DNA of 64,000 nucleotides, from assembly GCA_024711295.1 (NCBI GenBank), contig JANJTB010000005.1:1-64000 (forward strand), given 5' to 3'. Shown here in pieces: positions 18,462 to 28,088 of this stretch. The stretch is from a bacterium. Lineage in GTDB: Bacteria > Bacteroidota > Ignavibacteria > Kapaibacteriales > UBA2268. A model generated the notes under the pieces. It saw only the letters and a program-made list of their open reading frames with translations, was not told the origin of the DNA and did no database searches. The position numbers and the translations under genes are program-made. Within the stretch, counting starts at the first letter, position 1. Every line of letters begins with the position of its first letter.

Positions 18462-20162
18462 ATGCAAGGACGTTTATTTCTTACTATAATATCTGCATGG
18501 TTGATTATAGTTAATTTCAGTATAGCCCAGCAGTGGGATGGTTACTTTTTTTATAGTCAGAAAGGTTCTTCAACTGCTTATTTGTTAGACACAAATGGTA
18601 ATGTCTTTCATCAATGGAATTTGAGTAATGCACCAAGAACAACATATTCTGCCTACTTATTGGAAGGTGGATCAATAATCAGAGCTTGTACCAATCAGGG
18701 AAATATCCTGAAAGGCGGTGGAATGACAGGTCGTATCCACAAGGCTGACTGGAATGGAAATACAATTTGGGATTATGTTTATTCATCAACTACATATTGC
18801 TTACATCATGATATTTGCCCATTACCTAACGGAAATGTATTAATGATATCTTATGATGTGAAAAGCCCCACAGATGCCACAGCAGCAGGTTGCTCTAAGA
18901 ATATTGAAATATGGTCTGAGAAGATAATTGAAGTTAAACCTACAGGTCTTAATTCCGGTGAAATTATTTGGGAGTGGAAGGTTTGGGACCACCTATGTCA
19001 GAATGTTGACCCATCAAAATCAAATTATGTTTCATCTGTTTCAGACCATCCTGAGTTAATCAATATTAATTACAAAGCAAATAAAGACTGGTTACACATG
19101 AATGGTCTGGATTACAACGAAGAACTCGACCAAATTGCATTTAGTTCGCATAATTTTAATGAGATATATGTGATTGACCATAGCACTACTATTGAGGAAG
19201 CTGCCGGACACAGTGGTGGAAAATCAGGTAAAGGAGGAGATATTCTCTATCGTTGGGGCAATCCTGGTGCATACGGACAGTCGGGTAATGCAGTTTTTAA
19301 AGTTGTTCATGATGCGCACTGGGTTCCCAATGGTTCACCAAAAGCCGGTTATTTAGTTGCTTTTAATAATAATGGTGTATCATCATCCAAATCATCAGTG
19401 GATATGATTTATCCACCCTATGATGGATTTAAATACAAAAAAATATCCGGTTCACAATTTGAACCTCTTACCTATGAATATCGGCACCCATGCAACGGTC
19501 ACTCAAGTAATGAGAGTAATTCTGTACAGTTACCAAATGGGAATATGGTTGTAAATATCTCTTTGGCAGGATTTATTTATGAGGTTGACTCCAAAGGGGC
19601 GATGATATGGTCGAGGCAATTAAAGTCAGGTGGTCCTGGGCAATCAGCTTCAACAAGCCATATCTATAAACATTCAAAATGCTACGTACAGGGTACCATT
19701 GCTCCCAAACCAAGCATATCCCTAATGGGTGATGAACTGCAATCATCATACGGCATCAAATACCAATGGTTCCTAAATGGTGAGCCCATAAATGGAGCGA
19801 CATCTGAAAATTATAAACCAACAAGAAATGGCAGATATTATGTACAGATTCATAATGAAATGGGTTGCGAATCATATTTATCTGACTATTATTTAATAAG
19901 TCATCTAACAAGCAGTGTTTTAGAAAATAGTGATGAATTATTTGTAGTTACACAGATAACTGATGGTACTTACGAAATATCATCATCGTGGCAGGATTTT
20001 CAAAATTTCAAGTATCAGGTAACTGATATTATCGGAAATGCCTTGCTTTTTGGTTCTAATGATAAGATAATCAATCTGTCAAATTATGCCACCGGAATTT
20101 ATCTTTTGTCAATAATAACTAATAATAGTATTTACACAAAAAAACTGATTGTCAATAAATAG
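18462..20162 (+). CDS. Arylsulfotransferase-like protein with T9SS sorting domain
   Basis: 566 residues. A signal peptide (ending near FSIAQQ) is followed by a beta-propeller of the ASST family (about 25-415). Typical motifs: GNVFHQWNLS, HHDICPLPNGNVLMISYD, WLHMNGLDYNEELDQIAFSS, DILYRWGNPGAYG, HDAHWVPNGSP and HPCNGHSSNESNSVQLPNGN. PAPS-independent ASSTs move sulfate from a phenolic sulfate to another phenol through a catalytic His; the conserved His residues are visible, but which is catalytic I cannot prove. An Ig/PKD-like segment follows (YQWFLNGEPINGATSENY, about 425-480), then a T9SS sorting domain (SNYATGIYLLSIITNN...KKLIVNK). The protein is therefore surface-exposed or secreted, 30 bases after DUF2490. 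Substrate unknown. Confidence 0.85.
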   Translation: MQGRLFLTIISAWLIIVNFSIAQQWDGYFFYSQKGSSTAYLLDTNGNVFHQWNLSNAPRTTYSAYLLEGGSIIRACTNQGNILKGGGMTGRIHKADWNGNTIWDYVYSSTTYCLHHDICPLPNGNVLMISYDVKSPTDATAAGCSKNIEIWSEKIIEVKPTGLNSGEIIWEWKVWDHLCQNVDPSKSNYVSSVSDHPELININYKANKDWLHMNGLDYNEELDQIAFSSHNFNEIYVIDHSTTIEEAAGHSGGKSGKGGDILYRWGNPGAYGQSGNAVFKVVHDAHWVPNGSPKAGYLVAFNNNGVSSSKSSVDMIYPPYDGFKYKKISGSQFEPLTYEYRHPCNGHSSNESNSVQLPNGNMVVNISLAGFIYEVDSKGAMIWSRQLKSGGPGQSASTSHIYKHSKCYVQGTIAPKPSISLMGDELQSSYGIKYQWFLNGEPINGATSENYKPTRNGRYYVQIHNEMGCESYLSDYYLISHLTSSVLENSDELFVVTQITDGTYEISSSWQDFQNFKYQVTDIIGNALLFGSNDKIINLSNYATGIYLLSIITNNSIYTKKLIVNK

Positions 20163-20174
20163 GTGTTGAGTAAA

Positions 20175-21170
20175 ATGAAAAATATTGTCTTGATAATTCT
20201 GGGATTATTTCTTTGTAGTGAAATAATCGAGGCAAAAAAAGTAAAATTTTCTGTAGACATGACTGGGATAGAAATCAGTCCCAATGGAGTTCATATAACT
20301 GGTGATTTTCAACTTTTGGCAGGTTATGAAGATGATTGGCTTTCTGATGCGACAAAGATGGAAAAGGAAGCTGGAAGTGATGTATATTCAGTAATAGTTG
20401 ATATTCCTGCATTTAGGAAGTATGAGTTCAAGTTTGTAAACGGTGACCAATTTTACGAAGTAGAATTTGTGCCTGTAGAATCACGGGTAGGATATGACTT
20501 CATTGACAACCGCTGGCTATATCTGGACTCACTTGATAATTCAGTATATGAACACCCACGGATTATTTTTTCGTCTAATGCCCCCGCCGGTAAGTATTTA
20601 TTAAGATTTAGTCTTGATTTCATAGATGCTTCGGAAATTAGCGAGAATGGGGTTCATTTGCTCTCTGAGTTTAATAATTATAGCATTTTGAATCAAAGAT
20701 TATTTAGTTTTGATGGGCAAATTTACGAGATTATATCTTATGTAGGCACCGGAACCTACAAGTACAAATTTATGAATGGGAAAACAAGTGAAACTGAAGA
20801 ATCTCTACCATCGGAGTGTGCTGTTGACGGTTACAGAACAGTTGAAGTAGCTGACGACCTTGTGCTGGATGCTGTATGTTTTGGCGAGTGCTATGATTGC
20901 TTTACTTCATCAGTAATTGATCATAATGTTAAATTATACGATTGTTTCCCTAATCCTGCTTTGAATATGATAAACATTGAGTTACCGTACATCTCAAATT
21001 ATCAAATTTATATTACTGATTTAACCGGTACTTTGATAAGCGAAAGGGAAATTATTAATAGTGACATTATCACCGAAAGTGTTGGTAGTCTGTTGTCCGG
21101 TTATTACTTAATAAAAATATTCAATAAAATTACCCGGCAAGTTTATACTTCTAAATTTACTAAGTTATAA
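20175..21170 (+). CDS. Secreted protein with two E-set/CBM-like domains and T9SS tail
   Basis: 331 residues from ATG 20175 (a GTG at 20163 directly follows the previous stop). Signal peptide ending near IIEAKK. Two similar Ig-like modules follow: residues 22-125 (VKFSVDMTGIEISPNGVHIT ... YEFKFVNGDQFYEVEFVP) and about 138-232 (LLRFSLDFIDASEISENGVH ... YKYKFMNGKTSETEESLP). This is the pattern of starch-binding or AMPK-like E-set domains (N-G-V-H and Y-K-F-K-F-N-G). The second copy has lost aromatic residues. The C-terminal 70 residues (YDCFPNPALNMINIELP ... LLSGYYLIKIF) are a T9SS sorting domain. It may bind a surface glycan. It sits between the sulfotransferase and CotH genes. Confidence 0.75.
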   Translation: MKNIVLIILGLFLCSEIIEAKKVKFSVDMTGIEISPNGVHITGDFQLLAGYEDDWLSDATKMEKEAGSDVYSVIVDIPAFRKYEFKFVNGDQFYEVEFVPVESRVGYDFIDNRWLYLDSLDNSVYEHPRIIFSSNAPAGKYLLRFSLDFIDASEISENGVHLLSEFNNYSILNQRLFSFDGQIYEIISYVGTGTYKYKFMNGKTSETEESLPSECAVDGYRTVEVADDLVLDAVCFGECYDCFTSSVIDHNVKLYDCFPNPALNMINIELPYISNYQIYITDLTGTLISEREIINSDIITESVGSLLSGYYLIKIFNKITRQVYTSKFTKL

Positions 21171-21186
21171 AATTATACTTTAAAAA

Positions 21187-23493
21187 ATGAGAATAGCATT
21201 CATCATATTGGCATTAATAATTCTAATGACTGTTTCATCGGCATCAGATAGCTTTTTTGATGATGGTAAGGTGCAGAAAATTGAACTGTTTTTCTCATTT
21301 GAAAATTGGGATTATCGCTTGGATACTGCAAAACTCGGGTATGAAACATATATTCCTGCTGATAGCATAATTATAAATGGATATTTGCTTGATAGTGTAG
21401 GTGTTCGCTACAAAGGAAATAGCTCTTATGACTCTACATTCAGAAAAAATCCATTCAACATTTCACTCGATGAATATAAAAACCATATTTATCAAGGTAT
21501 AAAAACTATAAAATTAGCTAATTTTTATCAAGACCCGGCAATGATTCGTGAAATTCTGGCTTACAGGATAGCAGCAGACTATATGGATTGCCCAAGAGCA
21601 AACTTTGTAGAGCTTTATATCAATGGTACTTACCATGGTCTTTACGCAAATACCGAAACAATCAACAATTCATTTTGTGCAGATAGGTTTGCTTCTTCAT
21701 CAAATACTTTTATCAGCTGTTCCCCTGTTAATAAGCCAACACCGATCAACAAAAGTAGCCTTAGATATTTAGCCGAAAAAGACTCAACTGCCTATTACAA
21801 TGCTTATGAGTTAAAGTCAGACTTCGGATGGAATGACTTAATGAACTTATGTGACACAATCAGCAATCATAAGAGCTTTGCTCAAAGTATAATAGATATG
21901 GATAGAATTATCTGGATGCTGGCTTTTAATAATGCAATAGTAAATTTAGACAGTTATTCGGGTGTTTTTGCTCAAAATTATTATTTGTATAAAGATGCAA
22001 CAGGTCGGTATAATCCTATTATCTGGGATATGAATATGTCTTTCGGTGGTTTCCCTTTTTTGGGCAGTGGGAATTCGAGTATGAGTTCATTATCTGTTGC
22101 TGAAATGAAAAACATGCCATTATTTCTTCATCCAAGTGATAATAACTGGCCCCTACACAAAATTATAACCGAAGACAGTTCTCTGAGGAAGATTTATTTA
22201 TCACATTTAAGATGTATTGTAAATGATTGGTTTTACGAAGGTAAGATCATTAATAAAGCAATGCAATACAGGGATTTAATCAAAGACTATGTTCTAATTG
22301 ATGAGAATAAATTTTTCTCAAATGATGATTTTACTAATTCTCTCTCAGAAGATATTTCAGTAGGAGCATATAATGTTCCGGGAATTCAGAATTTGATTAA
22401 AGGCAGATTAGACTTTTTTAATTCGACACCTGAATTCAAATATAACCCACCCATAATTTCGGATGTTTATGTAAGCAATAATAATCCTGAAATTGGCTCA
22501 AAATTGAATGTGCAAGCTCGTGTTGAAAATGTTGATCCCGACCGAGTTCATTTTAAATATAGAAAGAGCAAAATAGGGAATTTTGAGCCATTACAAATGA
22601 ATGATGCAGGACTTTCAGGTGATGAAGTTGCAAATGATGGTATTTATGGTTTGCAAATAACCATTGATTCTGATGAACTTCATTATTACATCTTTGCAGA
22701 AAATAATTTGGCAGTTACGTTTATGCCTCAACAGGCTGAATTCAGCTATTTCACTATAAGATCCGATAATAATACTATAAACTTGGACGATATTGTGATA
22801 AATGAATTTATGGCTAAGAATAAAAGTGGTATGGTAAATGAATATGGCAAGTATGAGGATTGGATTGAGTTGCATAATACTTCTACGAAAGATCTAAATT
22901 TGTCAGGTTCTTACTTAACTGATGATGAAACTAAACTTAGTAAATATAAATTTCCTGATGGAACAGTAATCAGATCTGGTGAATATTTAGTCTTGTGGGC
23001 TGATGAATCAGAAAGCACTGATAAATTTTTACATGCTAACTTCAAGCTTTCTGCATCTGGTGAATATATTATTCTGAGTAATTCAAATGGATTGATTATT
23101 GATAGTATTAAGTATCCTGAGCAGTATGATAATAAATCTATGGGAAGATGCAGTGATTTTACAAAGGAACTGTATTATTTTGAAAAACCAACATTTGCTT
23201 ACGAAAATTCTTGTAATTCGATAATTTTGAATAGTTATGAAATGTCAATATATCCGAATCCGACAGACGATTTATTGTTAATCCATTTCAAACCTTCAAC
23301 CGGTAGAGATAACCCGATAGTTATTACGAAAGAAGATGTTATCATTTATGATTTATTGGGTATGCAAATAGGGAATTTTACTTTTAATTTTCACAAAGAT
23401 GATAGAAAAGTAGAAATTGGAATTTCGAATTTAGCTATTGGGGTATATTTTGTAAAAATAGGCAATCATATTATGAAGTTTATAAAAACTTGA
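21187..23493 (+). CDS. CotH kinase family protein with lamin-tail and T9SS domains
   Basis: 768 residues, four parts. Signal peptide (cut near SSAS). CotH domain, about 25-420: VGVRYKGNSSYDSTFRKNPF (family GNS motif), IKLANFYQDPAMIREILAY, FVELYINGTYHGLYANTETI and NPIIWDMNMSFGG, the metal-binding Asp-x-Asn region of the kinase fold. E-set domain, about 425-520 (PPIISDVYVSNNNPEIGSKL). Lamin tail domain, about 533-660 (INEFMAKNKSG, YEDWIELHNTS, LSGSYLTDDET). T9SS sorting domain, about 690-768 (YPNPTDDLLLIHF ... IGVYFVKI). Bacterial CotH is an atypical protein kinase of the spore coat, so surface phosphorylation is plausible. Substrate unknown. 16 bases after the previous gene. Confidence 0.9.
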   Translation: MRIAFIILALIILMTVSSASDSFFDDGKVQKIELFFSFENWDYRLDTAKLGYETYIPADSIIINGYLLDSVGVRYKGNSSYDSTFRKNPFNISLDEYKNHIYQGIKTIKLANFYQDPAMIREILAYRIAADYMDCPRANFVELYINGTYHGLYANTETINNSFCADRFASSSNTFISCSPVNKPTPINKSSLRYLAEKDSTAYYNAYELKSDFGWNDLMNLCDTISNHKSFAQSIIDMDRIIWMLAFNNAIVNLDSYSGVFAQNYYLYKDATGRYNPIIWDMNMSFGGFPFLGSGNSSMSSLSVAEMKNMPLFLHPSDNNWPLHKIITEDSSLRKIYLSHLRCIVNDWFYEGKIINKAMQYRDLIKDYVLIDENKFFSNDDFTNSLSEDISVGAYNVPGIQNLIKGRLDFFNSTPEFKYNPPIISDVYVSNNNPEIGSKLNVQARVENVDPDRVHFKYRKSKIGNFEPLQMNDAGLSGDEVANDGIYGLQITIDSDELHYYIFAENNLAVTFMPQQAEFSYFTIRSDNNTINLDDIVINEFMAKNKSGMVNEYGKYEDWIELHNTSTKDLNLSGSYLTDDETKLSKYKFPDGTVIRSGEYLVLWADESESTDKFLHANFKLSASGEYIILSNSNGLIIDSIKYPEQYDNKSMGRCSDFTKELYYFEKPTFAYENSCNSIILNSYEMSIYPNPTDDLLLIHFKPSTGRDNPIVITKEDVIIYDLLGMQIGNFTFNFHKDDRKVEIGISNLAIGVYFVKIGNHIMKFIKT

Positions 23494-23504
23494 TTTAATC
23501 AAAA

Positions 23505-23927
23505 ATGTGTAAAATAAAACTATACCTAGACGTTGATGGAGTAATTCTTACCAAGAGAAATACGCGTGCTGCAGATAATTTATATGATTTCTTAAGTTTC
23601 ATTGTTGGCAACTTCGATTGTTATTGGCTGACAACTCACTGTAAAGGTGATAATAGAGGGTTACTAAATTATATATCAAAATTTGTTGATTCTGATGTTT
23701 TAGACCTTCTATCAAAAGTTAAGGTCACAGATTGGATGACTCTCAAGACTGAGGCGATTGACTGCAATAGTAGTTTTTTGTGGTTGGATGATGCACCATT
23801 ACTTCATGAAATTGAATATTTGAAAAGAAAATCTCTATTAGAGAGATTATATATAGTTAATCTCAATAGAAATAATGAGCTACTGAATATAATTAATTTA
23901 CTAAAGACTGAATTAACAATTCTGTGA
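23505..23927 (+). CDS. Small HAD-like protein
   Basis: 140 residues. LYLDVDGVILTK (6-17) is HAD motif I with the nucleophile Asp, CYWLTTHCKGD gives a motif II Thr, the Lys may be in TLKTEAI, and SFLWLDDAP supplies the motif IV Asp pair. There is no cap domain, and the motifs resemble small HAD phosphatases/nucleotidases. It begins 11 bases after the CotH gene and is cytosolic, so it may belong to the surface cluster as a late gene. Substrate unknown. Confidence 0.65.
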   Translation: MCKIKLYLDVDGVILTKRNTRAADNLYDFLSFIVGNFDCYWLTTHCKGDNRGLLNYISKFVDSDVLDLLSKVKVTDWMTLKTEAIDCNSSFLWLDDAPLLHEIEYLKRKSLLERLYIVNLNRNNELLNIINLLKTELTIL

Positions 23928-23943
23928 TTGAATTTACAAAAAA

Positions 23944-23973
23944 TGGGCAGAAACCTTTGTCAGTAACTGCCCA
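23944..23973 (-). terminator. Terminator of icd
   Basis: TGGGCAG (23944-23950) pairs with CTGCCCA (23967-23973). On the minus strand the hairpin is followed by a T run (A6 upstream on the plus strand), fitting the end of the isocitrate dehydrogenase transcript. Confidence 0.75.
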
Positions 23974-24003
23974 AAAAATTATTAATCAGAGATTGATTAT
24001 CTG

Positions 24004-26232
24004 CTACATTTCGTCAATAATTTGGTTATAAGTAGCAGATGGTCTCATAATAGAAGTTGTTTTAGCTAAGTCCGGCATATAATACCCACCCAAATCAACT
24101 GTAACACCCTGAACGCTTACTAAATCTGCAACTATCTTTTCTTCATTTTCAGAAAGTGCTTTAGCAATTTTAGTAAATCTGTCTTTTAATTCCATGTCTG
24201 AGTTTTGATCTGCCAATGCCTGTGCCCAATACAATGAAAGATAAAATGAGCTGCCACGGTTATCAATTTCTTTGACCTTTCTTGATGGAAGTTTGCCGTT
24301 TTCCAGATAAACGCCTATAGCAAAATCAAGTGTTTCGGCCAGAATCTTCACCTTAGGATTTCCTGTCTTTTCGTAAGCAAGCTCTAATGATGGCACCAAA
24401 GCGCAATACTCACCTAAAGAATCCCATCTTAAATGGTTTTCTTTTACCAATTGCTGAACATGCTTAGGCGCAGATCCTCCGGCACCTGTTTCGAATAATC
24501 CACCGCCATTAAGTAACGGAACAATTGATAACATTCTTGCACTTGTACCAAGTTCGAGAATAGGGAACAAATCTGTAAGATAATCTCTTAACACGTTCCC
24601 GGTTACGGATATAGTATCTAATCCTTTGCGCGTTCTTTCGAGAGTAAATTTCATTGCTTCATCAGGTTTCATAATTCTGATGTCAAGACCGTTGGTATCA
24701 TAAAGTGGAAGGTAAGAATTTACTTTCTTTATTAACTCTCTGTCGTGAGCTCTTTCCTCATTCAACCAGAAGATAGCAGGGGTGTTGGTCGCCCTTGCTC
24801 TTCTTACTGCAAGTCCAACCCAATCCTTTATTGGTAAGTCTTTAGTTTGGCACATTCTGAAGATATCACCTTTTTCTACTTTTTGCTCTAGTAGCACGTT
24901 GCCTTCTGTATCTATGACTTTGATATATCCATTATCAGCTGCTTCGAATGTTTTATCATGCGAGCCGTATTCTTCAGCTTTTTGAGCCATTAATCCTACG
25001 TTGGATACTGCTCCCATTGTCGAAGGGTCAAATTGACCATTTGTTTTGGCATCTTCCAAAATAGCAGCATACATTGTTGCATAGCTTCTATCAGGTATCA
25101 TAGCTATACAATCCTGTAATTCATCGCTATTGTTCCACATTTTTCCGCCATCTCTTATCACATTCGGCATAGAAGCGTCAACAATAATATTATTAGGTAC
25201 ATGAAGATTGGTGATGCCATATCTTGAGTCAACCATAGCTAATGGTGGTTGAATTGAATAAGTATTATTTATATCATTTTCAATTTCTTTACGCTTTTCC
25301 TCAGGCAATCTGCTTAACTTTTCGATTACATCTGTGAGTCCATTATTAACATTCGCTCCAATTTCCTTTAATGTATCTGAATGTTTATCTAGCGCTTCTT
25401 TGTAGTAAACACTGACGGCGTGCCCAAACATAATCGGGTCGGAGATCTTCATCATTGTAGCTTTGAGATGCAATGAAAGTAGTACATTATCTTTGCGAGC
25501 TTCTTCAATCTGTTCTGCGTAAAATTCCCTTAGGGCTTTTACATTCATGACTGATGAGTCAATAACTTCGCCTGGAATCAAGGATAATTTTGGCTTCAGT
25601 ACTTTAGTCTCACCATTATCATTGGTAAACTCTATTCTAACTTCTGCTGATTTTTCGAGAGTAGTTGACTTTTCTGTACTAAAAAAGTCCTTATCCTTCA
25701 TAAATGAGACCCTTGCTTTTGAGCCTGAAGTAGGCCATGGCTTCATCATTCTGTGCGGAAATTTTTGTGCGAATCTCTTAACAGATACTGCTGCTCTTCT
25801 ATCAGAGTTGCCCTCTCTCAACACCGGATTGACAGCAGAGCCAAGGCATTTGCCAAATCTATCCTGCAGAGCTTTCTCTTCGTCATTTTGAGGTTCTTCG
25901 GGATAATCAGGGATGTCATAGCCCTTTTCCTGAAGCTCTTTGATTGTTGCTTGTAACTGTGGAATTGAAGCGCTGATATTTGGCAGTTTGATTATATTAG
26001 CTTCTGGCTTTTTAACCAAATCACCAAGCTCTGACAAGTAGTCAGATATAACCTGCCCGGGCTTTAATCTTTCCGGAAATGTTGCGATTACCCTTCCTGC
26101 AAGAGATATATCACGTGTTTCGATGTTTACGCCTGTTCCTTTTGTATAGCTTTGCACAACAGGCAATAAACAATATGAAGCAAGCTCCGGAGCCTCGTCA
26201 ATTTTGGTCCAGATAATTTTGTAGTCTGACAT
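24004..26232 (-). CDS. icd: Monomeric NADP-dependent isocitrate dehydrogenase
   Basis: Converts isocitrate and NADP to 2-oxoglutarate, CO2 and NADPH in the TCA cycle. This is the large monomeric type (about 740 residues), unrelated in length to the ~420-residue dimeric enzyme. 742 residues from ATG 26232 (start [15 protein letters not shown]); the frame is open 20 codons further upstream without homology. Diagnostic stretches: [77 protein letters not shown] and [16 protein letters not shown]. The gene stands alone, with a terminator downstream. Confidence 0.97.
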   Translation of the reverse strand: MSDYKIIWTKIDEAPELASYCLLPVVQSYTKGTGVNIETRDISLAGRVIATFPERLKPGQVISDYLSELGDLVKKPEANIIKLPNISASIPQLQATIKELQEKGYDIPDYPEEPQNDEEKALQDRFGKCLGSAVNPVLREGNSDRRAAVSVKRFAQKFPHRMMKPWPTSGSKARVSFMKDKDFFSTEKSTTLEKSAEVRIEFTNDNGETKVLKPKLSLIPGEVIDSSVMNVKALREFYAEQIEEARKDNVLLSLHLKATMMKISDPIMFGHAVSVYYKEALDKHSDTLKEIGANVNNGLTDVIEKLSRLPEEKRKEIENDINNTYSIQPPLAMVDSRYGITNLHVPNNIIVDASMPNVIRDGGKMWNNSDELQDCIAMIPDRSYATMYAAILEDAKTNGQFDPSTMGAVSNVGLMAQKAEEYGSHDKTFEAADNGYIKVIDTEGNVLLEQKVEKGDIFRMCQTKDLPIKDWVGLAVRRARATNTPAIFWLNEERAHDRELIKKVNSYLPLYDTNGLDIRIMKPDEAMKFTLERTRKGLDTISVTGNVLRDYLTDLFPILELGTSARMLSIVPLLNGGGLFETGAGGSAPKHVQQLVKENHLRWDSLGEYCALVPSLELAYEKTGNPKVKILAETLDFAIGVYLENGKLPSRKVKEIDNRGSSFYLSLYWAQALADQNSDMELKDRFTKIAKALSENEEKIVADLVSVQGVTVDLGGYYMPDLAKTTSIMRPSATYNQIIDEM

Positions 26233-26378
26233 AAAGTACCTAAATTTATTAGATTTAAAAAAATGATAATTAATAAATTCAATCTTAAGCAATTACAAAC
26301 TTAAGAATCTTTTTTGTTAAAAACAAAGTCAATCAGAAAAAAATATAATCGAATATATAATCTTCTGAAATATTTTAA

Positions 26379-27143
26379 TCATAGAATTTTAAAATATTTT
26401 TTAATTGAATTTTGCTTCGAAGATACCAGCATTATGATTGCTTCACCAATTACTGCCCTTTGGGGAATCAACCCATAATGGCGTGAATCAAAGCTAACTT
26501 CGAAATTATCGCCCTGCACAAAATAATAATCATTTTGAGATACTAATTTGATGTTTTCGTTTTTGCTGATTCTACTTCTAAAATCAGTTATGTCTTTAAC
26601 TTCATTTAGTATAATTGTTTCGTAATATTTATAATTATCTGAATTGATTATGATTGTATCGCCTTTGGCGGGTATTTGATACACATATTCAGCCGGTTTA
26701 ACGGTACTGTTGCTCAGATTATAGTTCAAGCCATATAGTGTTGTAATTGCAGATATTCTATCCTTTGGAATTCCGGTAATTCTTTTAATTACAAATCGGT
26801 TGTCATATATATTTGATGCATCTTGTGCATCAATTACAACGACATCACCTCTTTTTGGATTTTTATAATATAATCGTATATCCGTTGGAAAGTCAAACCC
26901 TAAAAGTGGAAATCTGGAGGGTAGGCCCAAAAAATATGAAAGACGACTTACAACAACTATATCATTTTTGAAAAGCTCAGGTTCCATAGAGCCGGACTCA
27001 ACTTTGTAAAACTCTACAACAAAAGACTTCAGAAATAATACAACTAATATCGTAAATAAAAAAACTTCGACAATTGCTCTGTAACTTATAGTTTCGGATA
27101 GAGCAGTTGCCGAAGAATCTTTTTCTTTATTTTTGAAGAACAT
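26379..27143 (-). CDS. lepB: Signal peptidase I (second paralogue)
   Basis: 254 residues. One N-terminal membrane helix (about 24-45), then the Ser/Lys dyad: Ser52 in VESGSMEPEL and Lys120 in NRFVIKRITGIP, with the box E segment VQGDNFEVSFDSRHYGLIP. The enzyme removes signal peptides on the outer face of the inner membrane. Its ATG overlaps the stop of the upstream lepB by one base (TAATG), so the paralogues are translationally coupled. It is shorter and more divergent than its neighbour; an alternative substrate range is possible. Confidence 0.92.
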   Translation of the reverse strand: MFFKNKEKDSSATALSETISYRAIVEVFLFTILVVLFLKSFVVEFYKVESGSMEPELFKNDIVVVSRLSYFLGLPSRFPLLGFDFPTDIRLYYKNPKRGDVVVIDAQDASNIYDNRFVIKRITGIPKDRISAITTLYGLNYNLSNSTVKPAEYVYQIPAKGDTIIINSDNYKYYETIILNEVKDITDFRSRISKNENIKLVSQNDYYFVQGDNFEVSFDSRHYGLIPQRAVIGEAIIMLVSSKQNSIKKYFKIL

Positions 27144-28069
27144 TATTTGATTAGTGTACCGATTCTTGATAACCTTACAGAGCTGAACTTATCTAAAAGA
27201 CTACTCAATGGAATATTTGTATCCCATGACCAATATACCACAATTGGAGTTCCAACAACATTTGAATAAGGCACAAAACCCCAGTATCTGCTATCGAGAC
27301 TATTGTCACGATTATCACCAAGAGCAAAGCAGTAATCCTGCTTAACTGTGTAGTGTGTAACCGGTTTGCCGTCTATATAAACATTGGTGGAAGTAGAAGT
27401 GACTTCATGTCCTTCACGTGTAATGAATACATCCCATTTTCTGATATTCTCGGGTGTTATTTCAACTTTGTCACCACGCTTTGGAATTCTGATAGGTCCG
27501 TAATTATCTCTGTCAAAATTTTCACCCGGTGGAAAAGTTCTCTGTCTATCGCCGGGATAAATGGGTATTGAGCGGTCAAATCTGCCATGTTCGGGTAAAT
27601 CATAGGTTTTGCCGTTAACAACAAGATTTTTATTTATGATTTGTAAAGTATCACCTGCCGTAGCAACACATCTTTTAAGATAATAAACAAACTCTCTGGG
27701 CTCAACTTCGTCTCTGTCGCCTGGATAAATGAAAACAATTACGTCATTTTTCTCCGGTTCTTTGATGCCGGGGAATTTGTAGAAAGGCAGAGGTATGTTC
27801 AGAAATGGTATAAGCTGAGGTGTTGTAGGTCCATAAAGGAATTTATTCACGAATAAAAAATCACCCGTCATTACTGTATTTTCCATTGAGCCGGTAGGTA
27901 CAACAAACGAAGCAATAGCAGCTCCGTTAATAAACATTACAACTACAATTGCTCCTAAAATTGTTTTTACCCAGGAAATCAATTGCTCTTTAGGTGTTTC
28001 CGGTTTCTTTTCGTTTTTCTTTCTATTTTTTAGATATTCCCCTATTGAGAATGATGATTTATCGTTCAT
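27143..28069 (-). CDS. lepB: Signal peptidase I
   Basis: 308 residues from ATG 28069; a TTG at 28096 would add nine residues and overlap lepA. A membrane helix spans about 36-56, with Ser61 in VVPTGSMENTVMTGDFLFVNKF and Lys132 in FVYYLKRCVATAGD. Box D/E is FALGDNRDNSLDSRYWGFVPYSNVVG, with full conservation. The insert between boxes C and D is long, as in many FCB signal peptidases. With so many exported proteins in this genome, processing capacity fits. It is followed directly by a second lepB and preceded by lepA, the classical lepA-lepB order. Confidence 0.95.
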   Translation of the reverse strand: MNDKSSFSIGEYLKNRKKNEKKPETPKEQLISWVKTILGAIVVVMFINGAAIASFVVPTGSMENTVMTGDFLFVNKFLYGPTTPQLIPFLNIPLPFYKFPGIKEPEKNDVIVFIYPGDRDEVEPREFVYYLKRCVATAGDTLQIINKNLVVNGKTYDLPEHGRFDRSIPIYPGDRQRTFPPGENFDRDNYGPIRIPKRGDKVEITPENIRKWDVFITREGHEVTSTSTNVYIDGKPVTHYTVKQDYCFALGDNRDNSLDSRYWGFVPYSNVVGTPIVVYWSWDTNIPLSSLLDKFSSVRLSRIGTLIK

Positions 28070-28088
28070 TTGAATTCCTAATGTTACA

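Noticed and set aside
26281-26320. Hairpin TCTTAAG/CTTAAGA with following T run as a terminator
   Set aside because: The T run is on the plus strand, but the flanking genes (icd and lepB) are both on the minus strand, so the orientation does not fit.
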